This document shows, piece after piece, positions 56,321 through 64,000 of a stretch of 64,000 bases of DNA. The notes beneath the pieces are model-generated. The model was not told the DNA's origin and did no database searches. It was given only the letters and a program-made list of their open reading frames with translations. This DNA is from Rhizopus sp. PT2906 (taxonomy: Eukaryota > Mucoromycota > Mucoromycetes > Mucorales > Rhizopodaceae), in assembly GCA_025529335.1 (NCBI GenBank), contig JAMYHX010000151.1:19782-83781 (forward strand), read 5' to 3'. Numbering within the stretch: the first letter of the stretch is position 1; each line of letters begins with the position of its first letter. A program made the translations under genes and the position numbers.

Positions 56321-57762
56321 ATGACTAAAATTTTTGAATCAAGAAAACCTGAACCTTATATCAAATCCTCTTGTAAACAGTGCATAACACCAATAGAGTT
56401 TTATCCTGAAGGCATAAAGGCTGGACAAAAAGTATCTGTCAAATGCTGGGCTTGTAATCAAGTGGATCAATATGAAGTGACGGATCCAACAAAGACTACA
56501 AATGACAACAAGACAAAGATACCTAAAATGAAAGGAACAGGTAACAAGAATAAAGCATTGTTGACAACTTATTTTAACCGTACATATCAATAGACCAAAA
56601 GCCTGTGTCAACTGAATATTACGATTTACTTGGAATAAACCCTTTAGCAAGTCCAGAAGAGATCAAGAAAGCATACCGTAAAATGGCTGTTAAATACCAC
56701 CCAGATAAGAATCAACATGATCCATCGGCAGAAGAAAAAGTAATAAAAATAAAGAATATGCATAAAAATATATACTTATCAATCTAGTTCAAACGCATCT
56801 CTGAAGCATACCAAATTCTTTCAGATCCAAAACTACGAAAGAGATACAATGAATACGGCCAAGAAAATGGTGTGAAGCCAGATGGCGGATTTGGTAAATA
56901 TTGAAAACGTTACTGTATCGATCCTATTAACATCTTCAAGTTGATCCCGAGGATTTTTTCAAACAGTCATTTGGTGGCGACCGATTCTTTGATATCATTG
57001 GAGAAATTTCGATTGGCAAAGACATGAGAGAAGCATTGGAGACAGCAGAAGAGGATGATAGCCAGATGTCACCCGAAGAAAAGGCAGCAAAGGAAGCTCA
57101 GAGAGCCGAGTCAGAACAGGAAAGAAATCGGGCACGAGAGGAACGTGTGGAGACATTGGCGAGGAAATTAAAAGATAAGCTCAACATATATGATACCAAA
57201 GGTGAGAAGGAATTCAAGGACTACATCAAGAAAGAGGCAGAGGACTTGAAATTTGAAAGCTATGGTGTTGAGCTACTGCATGCTATTGGATTTGCATATA
57301 ATATGAAGGTGAATCAGTATGCTAGTAAAAACTTTGCTTTTGGTCTCGGAGGCATGTTTCATTCTATTAAAGAAAAGGGATACATCTTCAAACAAACAGT
57401 GGGTACATTGAGAACTGCCTACGACTTACAATCTACCTTTGGTGAACTTCAGAAGGCAGAAGAAAAGGGGTTATCAGAGGAAGAGAGAGCAAAACTTGAA
57501 GAAACAGCTGCACAAAAGGTATAAAGGTTACAAAAATAATTCAATCTTGTTGACTTCCTCTACTCAAAAAAAGGGCTTAGAAGCTATCTGGCGAGGATCA
57601 AAATTAGAAATTGAAGGTGTCTTGCGTGATGTTTGTGATGAAGTATTAGGAGATACCAGTTGCAGTAAAGAACAGATTACTAGTCGTATTCATGCTTTGG
57701 GTATTATTGCATCCATTTATCAAAATGTGAAACCAGAAGATCAAACAGTTCCTAGCTCTTAA
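56321..57762 (+). CDS. DnaJ (Hsp40) protein with DnaJ-X domain, Caj1/Djp1-like
   Basis: Predicted J-domain co-chaperone of Hsp70; yeast relatives act at membranes and in protein sorting. Exons: 56321..56540, 56594..56739, 56788..56893, 56941..57518 and 57574..57762. An N-terminal segment has two Cys pairs (SCKQC, KCWAC) like a small zinc ribbon. The J domain follows: [33 protein letters not shown] with [23 protein letters not shown]. The X domain has [52 protein letters not shown] and [21 protein letters not shown] chose ATG 56321; upstream in-frame codons start with a hydrophobic run that looks like UTR. Function beyond Hsp70 stimulation is inferred. Confidence 0.9.
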
Positions 57763-58910
57763 TAAACTCATATCTTTGCTATTGCTTTTTAACCTAAAAT
57801 GAGATGCTTGTAAATTTTTTTTGAGACGATTCAAGGTTGTCCAATTTGCCCAATTGTCACCGCTCATTCCACTTTTTGACTGTCAAGGAACGGGCAGAGT
57901 TCTGATATGGCCAACATGATTCTAAACGGCGGTAAAAAGTATAATGCAAAGAATAGAAAGAAAACAAACAGAAACAAAAGTTTAAGAAAGCGAAAAAGGG
58001 AATGTGGAAAACGTTCAAACCCAAGTTTAACAGGAGCGTCTATATATTAAGAAATATTAACATCAATCTTTACTTTTAGATTTCGCATCAGAATATCAAA
58101 GAAAATAACATGCGTTCAAAAAGAAAGCCTTTCAAAATGTCAAATAAGGTTCCTTGGCAATGGAATGAAAGGAAAAGGTGCAATAAAAATAAAGCACCAA
58201 ATGTCTGGTGTATTAGGAGTTTTATACAAAGAACTTCAACAGAGGATGAAAGCTTTGATGGCTGGGTTGGTCAATATCAATTAATACAACACTTTGAAAG
58301 TAAGTCAATAAGTCGACATCAATCAATATTTGATAATGACTAAAAAAAAAAAAATGAACTAGGTCTGTAGTTGCTGCCATACAAAAGACCTTGCACCGAT
58401 AAAACTCCCAAATGGAACAATATCCCATGGTATATTAGACCGTAAAACCTGTCATATACTGTGGGATAGAGACACTATTGCTAGCAAGAGCATGGCTAAT
58501 ATCTCACGTTCCTTTTGAGATGGCCAAGGTCGACTCTCAATTGCAAGAGAATAGCCGTAGAGGAAACGGTCTTGTTCAAACAAGAGAGATTAAATATTTT
58601 TCACAGGTAAATTAATTAAATAATACTTCTGCCCATATGGTTTTATCTAACGTTAGTTTGTACATTTTTCTGGTGACAATGTGAGGTTGAAAGTTAGATG
58701 AATTTTGATTGTGTTCACAAAGCAAATGCATCACTTTTACATCTTAACCTTGAATCGTCTCAAAGAAATAGACACTTCTTTTTAGAAACTATTGGCACGC
58801 AATATTAGATCAATAACTCTAATGATCTTGATTACCGGTCTTTTCTTTATAATTTAAAAGACAGTGAATTTTGTCTTTTTGAGAGAAGAGGCTCGTTTAA
58901 TGGCTCTTCT
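57763..58910. other. intergenic region with one uncertain small frame
   Basis: About 1.1 kb. A plus-strand frame at 58110-58343 (MRSKRKPFKMSNKVPWQW, rich in Lys/Arg/Trp) could follow an exon at 57909-58029 that is also basic, but no domain or reliable splice was found. An 18-bp word (ACCTTGAATCGTCTCAAA) occurs inverted at 57823-57840 and 58748-58765. Otherwise nothing supportable. Confidence 0.35.
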
Positions 58911-59365
58911 TATAAATAATACGTAACTGAAAAAGTTGCTAGAGACTAATATAAATAGTCTTTGACTTGCTTTCTTTTCCTTTCTTCTTTAGACCAAAAA
59001 GTAAGACCAGCTATTCCCCAGCTAGTCCTGAAGTATGTTATATTCTTTACTCTTGTAAGAAGCTGATATATAGAATTATAGATCATAAAATCGAAACTAA
59101 CCCGGTTCTAGCTGGGGGTAGTTTGGTTCTTACCGAGTTTGCCCCATCCTCTCTCTTTCTCTTGCTCTCTTTTTTTCTTCTCTTCTTTTCTTTGCTTTTC
59201 CAGGCTAGTTATTGCTGGCCCATATAATGCACTTTGGGTATGATACTAATAACCCCTTTTATAAATTTACTTACTTTTCTTGCTTCTCTTTTTCTCTTAT
59301 AAATCCTCTTCTTTATGACGTATTTCTTTCCTCATTCTTTTGCTTCTTGTGGGCTTTCTTTTATT
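58911..59365 (+). repeat. dispersed repeat with long inverted arms, copy B
   Basis: Same family as 46245-46760. The paired arms read GTAAGACCAGCTATTCCCC and GGGGGTAGTTTGGTTCTTAC, with the same loop word TATGTTATATTCTTTACTC. The pyrimidine-rich arm, the CCAGG...GCTGG hairpin and the TATAAATCCTCTTCTTT end also recur. Substitutions and short indels separate the copies, so they are not a recent duplication. Pyrimidine-rich open frames here (for example 59212-59496) are low complexity and not genes. Confidence 0.6.
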
Positions 59366-59813
59366 ATTATTTTGTTGCTGAAATTATCATTTCTCTCGAT
59401 ATCTTTCGGCCTAGTCCTTGTTCCGTTCCCTTATTACTCGGTTTCCTTCGCTTCTTTCCTTCCTTTTTTTCCCTTTGTTCTCAAAAGAGTTTTTAGATTC
59501 CATGTACTTTTTTGCTCTGGCCCAGGTGGGACGAAGTTCTATAGCTTCAATGCGCCCATAGTGGTTTTTTATTTTCTTTAATAAAATACTTGTTTAATGT
59601 TACAAGCGTCTCATTTTAGATTAAAAGCACAGAAAGTTTGTTTGTATTAGATACAACTCAGCTTTTTTTGGGGAGCCAGTAAGAACAAGTATAGGGTAGT
59701 ACTATAGCGACAAACAGGGTATGAGTCACTCTTAATTTTATTGGAGAGCATTTTTTGCATATAAAATAAAACCGGATTTTTGCTTTTGACAGGGCCATTT
59801 GTTTTTCAATATC
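59366..59813. other. aminotransferase 5' flank
   Basis: About 450 bp between the repeat and the aminotransferase start, T-rich at first. It presumably contains the promoter; no specific site is claimed. Confidence 0.4.
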
Positions 59814-61039
59814 ATGTCAAAACCTATTACTCCACCTTTAGCCAGTTTTGACTGGCACAACATGGGATTCCAATATAGAGACCTCAATGGCTACATGAAA
59901 TACACTTGGACTGAAGAACATGGCTGGGATAAAGGAACGTTTGAAAAGAGTTCTACAGTTAATGTTCATATCTGTGCCACTGGTTTAAATTATGGACAAC
60001 AGGTAGAAAAAGCACAAGTGGATACAACCGTCATTAACACTTGTTTATTAGTGCTTTGAAGGACTAAAGGCCTTCCGTGATAGCGAAGGACGTGTCCGTA
60101 TCTTTCGTCCTGAAGACAATGCAGAAAGAATGATTCATAGTGCTAACGTGGGATATATGCCAGCCGTACCTAAAGAAGTCTTTTTAGAAGGTGTTCGCAA
60201 GACGGTAGAGGCTAATCTGGAATACGTACCACCCAAGGAAACAGGTGGGTCACTCTATATTCGTCCTCTTTTGTTTGGCAGTGGACCTTTTATCGGCATG
60301 GGTCCAGCTCCTGAATTTACATTTGTTGTCTTTGCTATGCCAGTGGGTGCCTTCTATAGCGGAGGCGTTAAACCAGTAGATGCTGTTGTCGTTGAGGATT
60401 TTGACAGAAGTAAGTTCGTTTAAAGAAAACATATTGCGTGAGACTAATGTATGATCCAGGCGCTCCTAAAGGTACTGGAAGTGCTAAACTGGGAGGCAAC
60501 TACGCACCTACATTTGGGCCCGTATTTAAAGCAAAAAAGGATGGCTATGCGCTTACTCTTCATCTGGATGCAAAGACTCACACGTATATTGACGAATTTT
60601 CAACTTCCAATTTCATTGCCTTGACTTATCCTGGTAAATACATATAAAGAAACTTATTTTTTTTTTGCTAATAGTGTATTATATAATAGATGCTGAAGGC
60701 AAACGTACCTTTGTTACACCAGACTCTAACTCTATTCTCAAATCAGTCACTCGTCGCTCACTTGAAGATATTGCGGAAAAGTTGGGATGGAAAGTAGAGG
60801 AAAGAGCAGTTGAATTTAAAGAACTGGAAGAAGGCAAATTTGCAGAGGTTGCAGCTTGTGGTACGGCTGCCATCATCACACCTGTCAAAAAGATTGTTCG
60901 TGGCGATCAAGTCATCACGATCGGTCCTCAGGATAATATTGGTGAAGGCTTAAAGAAGCTTTATGACGAGTATCGTGGAATTCAGGGAGGTGATATTGAA
61001 GACACCTTTGGTTGGATGTGGCCAAAGGAAGGCTTATAA
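59814..61039 (+). CDS. branched-chain amino acid aminotransferase (class IV)
   Basis: PLP enzyme converting Leu, Ile or Val and 2-oxoglutarate into branched 2-oxo acids and Glu, the first step of degradation and last of synthesis. Exons: 59814..60002, 60052..60409, 60460..60633 and 60690..61039. Seen: HICATGLNYGQQCFEGLKAF, FRPEDNAERM, SLYIRPLLFGSGPFIG and GTGSAKLGGNYAP, where Lys is the expected PLP-binding residue. TYIDEFSTSNFIAL is the class-typical glutamate region. VAACGTAAIITPV and GWMWP lie near the end. About 356 residues, the usual length. The ATG at 59814 is used (the frame opens upstream with TTG). No mitochondrial presequence is obvious, so it may be the cytosolic form. Confidence 0.95.
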
Positions 61040-61737
61040 TCTTTTAATGAAAACCATTTACCGTATTCCATCCATGTTGGTCATTTACTTTGCAATGATT
61101 CCTAAATCATTTTTATTGCTTCCAATAATGACAAAAGATAATTGGATCATTAAACGTATTTAGGATTGACCATTCGTTCCTAATAACTGCAATATATTTC
61201 CATTGTATGAGGTACTCTCTTATGATATTAATTTGAGTTCAGTAGTAGTAGTAGTACATACAGTCAATGAGATGTTTACATTTACTCTGAAAATTGTCTT
61301 TGACACTACATAAAGTAAAAGAGTTAGTTACAACAACAAAAGCTATATACCTTTTTACTAGAAAGCCAATGAGTCGTGTAAAATTATTTTGAAAGAAGCT
61401 AGTTAAAAAAGAAGAGAGTTAGTAATGACAACTATAAAGCTATACTTCGTTTTACTATTGTTAGTCTTTTTTTAACTTTAGCAAGTAGTTATGGACACGA
61501 AAGTATTAAGCACTTGTATAGAGTCTTGTCCATAAACTGTCTAAACAATTGCAAAATGTTAGAATGACTTTATCTTACCATACTTCGTGTCAACACTTAG
61601 AGAACAAAAGAAAAGAAAAAGAAAGAAGAAGGGTAGAAGGGTAGAAGGGATACCGTGGTTAAATAGAATTCTCATAGAGCTTTGTTAAACTAGAAATAAA
61701 CATAACTTTACCATTTCGACGAATTTTACACGGTTTT
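61040..61737. other. intergenic region
   Basis: About 700 bp. A TAG trinucleotide run lies near 61240-61255. Two similar words (AGAGTTAGT...AAAGCTATA) occur at about 61319 and 61415. No gene was seen. Confidence 0.4.
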
Positions 61738-62225
61738 TCAAAGAACTTGGCGAATCAGATGAATGTTTATTTGACCAACCATCGTTGAACGTGGCGAAGA
61801 AGTAGAAGGAAAGAAATGAACTAGATCATCATCAAAGCTGTTCTCTGAATCATTTTCTCCATATAGATTATCTAAATCACCAAGCTGTGTGTTTGTCTAA
61901 ATAATAAAAAAGTTGTTAATATCTTTGATTCATACCACAACATCTGACGTTATTACATTTGGATCATTTTTAGATGATCGTTTCTTACTTCTACATCTAG
62001 CAGATAGTAAACTTCTGGCTGCTCATCGTTTTACACATCTCTAAACATTCCATCCGCCTTCTTTTGCTTTATATTCTTTATATCATCATCTAAACCTACA
62101 CAAGTATTATTTGCATCGAAACCATCGTTTTTCATTGATGTATGCACATCTCTCGCTAATCCTCTTAATTGTAATATTGTTCTTTTTTCTAAATCCTTCA
62201 GCTGATAAGCGGCCATACTGGTCAT
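61738..62225 (-). CDS. hypothetical small protein (about 136 residues)
   Basis: A three-exon model stays in frame: 62225..62035, 61996..61936 and 61896..61738. The first intron is only 38 nt (GTAAAA...CTGCTAG). It starts MTSMAAYQLKDLEKRTIL; a basic patch (CRSKKRSSK) could be a nuclear signal; an acidic patch (NDSENSFDDD) and STSSPRSTMVGQINIHLIR follow. No family is recognised. Frame continuity across both introns favours a real gene, though upstream exons could be missing because an in-frame open stretch precedes the ATG. Confidence 0.45.
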
Positions 62226-62754
62226 AGTAGTTCGTTCAATAGGTCTGCAAGCCTGTCATTAAAGTATATTTTTTGAATTTTGCTTACTGTTCTGAATTGT
62301 ATTCTTTATGCTTCTTGCGCTGGTTATTTCATGTCTTCTGCGATCTCCTATAACCGCTCTTCTATTGTTGCCTATGTCTCCAATGCCAAGTTAATTTCTC
62401 TCTGCAATCATTGCTTTAATCTTTTCACTTCCAGAAATGTCTTCATTGCTCGCCTACAAAGCAATCAGAGCATAAGTAAAACTCTTTTGTGACAGCTATT
62501 GCTTTTAATAATTTACTTTCTACCAAATGTGTTGTTAAAGATGCAGAGTTGGAGTTGCATTTTACAACTACGTGAAGAGTAATGGCAATGCATCCAGAAA
62601 AGTAAATGTTATAGAAATTCACTTACAATGTTTATATAATAACTGTATAATGTCAATATTTAAGGTGTACTTCATGTTTATAATAACCAGTTACTATTGT
62701 AGTGATGCTCTACAGGGCTTATTGTATTGAAATGTTGGCATTGTTTAGGTCAAC
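62226..62754. other. intergenic region
   Basis: 530 bp, AT-rich. It might include an upstream exon of the preceding gene (a minus-strand open stretch at about 62,280-62,450), but no splice pair keeps the frame. Confidence 0.35.
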
Positions 62755-62990
62755 GCTACATGCACCAGGAAATGCACCAAAAAATAGACTAATGCTACAG
62801 GTGCTTCCATGGGACGCTACCTATATTGTCACTATACAACTTCAAACTACCAAATTCTATACCTAATTTAAGGCTGTCCAGTTTACTCTCTCTGATATAA
62901 AATACAATGTCATAAAATTACATGTGATTGATCTTAGCTCTTTGTTGGTCAAATTGACAACATAAAATTAGAATAAAAAGGGAAACACTA
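62755..62990. mobile_element. MITE with CACTAC-type end, copy 2 (partial)
   Basis: About 235 bp similar to the reverse complement of 3930-4131: GCTACATGCACCAGGAAAT, then CTACAGG, TAAGGCTGTCCAGTTTACTC, TATAAAATACAATGTCAT and ACATAAAATTAGAATAAA. The second inverted end is not found as in copy 1; instead GGGAAACACTAC at 62984-62995 joins the LINE relic. Truncation or insertion of the LINE is possible. Confidence 0.55.
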
Positions 62991-62999
62991 CGCATACGC

Positions 63000-64000
63000 G
63001 AAAACACGGGTTTTGGTTAACATGATATTTTATTTTATTGATGGTCCAAATGGGCGCGAAAAACCCCCTTATGGGCACAAGGGTAAAAAAGTGTAAAAAG
63101 GAAAGTGATGAGTAGAGCTATCAATGAAAAGTTAAGTGAATTGCTTTAACCATACAAGGAGCTCTTGACCATGGGGATGCTTAGTAGGTATCGATTTGTT
63201 ATGGTGTAGATGATTTAACTCATATAGTAGGGAGCCATCGTTGAGACCAGGTGAGGGCTAGATTTGGGGGAACCGAGGGATGTAGAGGAAGCATATTCAG
63301 AAGGAATAGCAATGGATCGCGTATAGTATCAGGCATGAATAGGCATCGGTGCATATCAAGGCAACTAACAGCGTGTTTCTTAGAGAGTAGTTGCATTGGG
63401 TACTTGGGACATGGTCAGGGCTTACCACCAGGAAGTTAGCCTAGTCTCCAGCGTATACAGCGACTGCGCTCTGAATTAGACATGGGCAGCCAGAGTATGG
63501 GATCCAGAGAGATCGATCGACGGCAGCTAGAAAGCAGTTTGGAGTCTCAGCATTGTTGACGGATCTCTAGATTCTGTTGCAAAAAGCGTCGTTTAGCTGC
63601 CTTGAGTGAGCGAGTATCGGGTTCTTCAGTAGTAGACAGTAAACTTTTCCAAAGCGGCGTACGAGAGAGAGCGTACTACTGGTTTCCTCTGGTATTGCGA
63701 ATATAAGGTAACAAGCAAGCAAGTAGTGCATCTTCCGGCAAATATAAGAAACGAAAGAGGAACTGTGTCTGTAGTATACTGACTCGTTCGGACATGAGTA
63801 GCAGCTTCTGTGGTGTTTTTGGTATTTGTATATAAGAACAGTAGGAGTCAATAGCTAATAATTACTATTCTTTATTCAAAGTTGAGAGAAGAACTAATAA
63901 ATGAGAGTACGATCCGAATATATATGAGAGATGACGAATACAAAATATCTGACGTCGTCTATTAGCTGAGAATGAATAAATAGAGAATTAAGAGATGTGT
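63000..64000 (-). pseudogene. 3' part of a dead non-LTR retrotransposon (LINE)
   Basis: Minus-strand translation with several stops gives a C-terminal reverse-transcriptase-region pattern: EPDTRSLKAAKRRFLQQNLE (about 63640-63570), then WRLG and LPGGKP, then SKKHAVSCLDMHRCLFMP with a Cys/His-type knuckle, and RDPLLFLLNMLP (about 63400-63280). This is the end of many Mucorales LINE proteins as I remember them. Low coordinates are the 3' end. Stops occur after QQC, WRLG and in the last block, so it is inactive. It continues beyond the window on the right. Confidence 0.6.

Noticed and set aside
59212..59581. Phe/Ser-rich hydrophobic open frames
   Set aside because: They lie in the pyrimidine-rich arm and flank of repeat copy B and have no conserved motif.

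Overview
This window comes from a filamentous fungus, most likely Mucoromycotina (Mucorales-like). The signs are AT-rich intergenic DNA, many short GT-AG introns (mostly 45-65 nt), BET, Zn2Cys6, homeodomain and metacaspase genes, and remnants of element families I associate with Mucorales. Protein names come from reading motifs in the translation; no database search was run. Exon boundaries were worked out by hand from splice signals and reading-frame continuity.

Layout. 0.4-8.4 kb: an MNN1-type mannosyltransferase, a small unknown gene, a CACTA-ended MITE, a phytanoyl-CoA dioxygenase-like gene and an F-box gene. 8.8-13.2 kb: a Whi3/Scw1-like RRM protein with an in-frame stop, a bHLH factor and a nine-exon metacaspase. 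13.4-18.9 kb: a nest of broken elements, namely a copied F-box 3' end, two inverted copies of a serine-recombinase-like gene, a Crypton/Ndc10-type recombinase relic and a Tc1/mariner relic. 19-31.9 kb: a compact housekeeping cluster (AIF/FSP1-like oxidoreductase, SAP-kinase lacking the usual VAIK lysine, Ubc1-like E2, GPI-type metal-receptor-like protein, REB1/TTF1-like Myb, GCN5, TRAPPC2, EB1, proteasome chaperone PAC2). 32-34.3 kb: decayed sequence, including a possible Fanzor N-terminal fragment. 36.7-45.9 kb: a homeodomain factor behind a roughly 2.4-kb gene-poor upstream region, a coiled-coil protein, a BET double-bromodomain protein, a Zn2Cys6 factor and the ribosome-assembly WD40 protein GRWD1/RRB1. 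47.1-50.5 kb: importin beta-1. 50.8-55.4 kb: a MULE transposase relic head-to-head with a decayed Fanzor (eukaryotic TnpB homologue). 56.3-61 kb: a DnaJ-X protein and a branched-chain aminotransferase. 61.7-64 kb: a small gene, a second MITE copy and the 3' part of a dead LINE.

The most notable system is the Fanzor locus. It has a recognisable RuvC-I aspartate, an Asp-Glu plus CxxC/H zinc-ribbon block and an RDVNAA RuvC-III block, but at least two in-frame stops and a probable frameshift. It lies about 300 bp from an oppositely oriented MULE relic, and the same window holds serine-recombinase-like copies reminiscent of IS607 TnpA. This suggests past RNA-guided-nuclease elements that are no longer intact here.

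In the host clusters, convergent genes are packed very tightly (overlapping stops, or gaps of 8-37 bp), while TE relics fill the longer gaps. I found no rRNA, convincing tRNA or CRISPR array.
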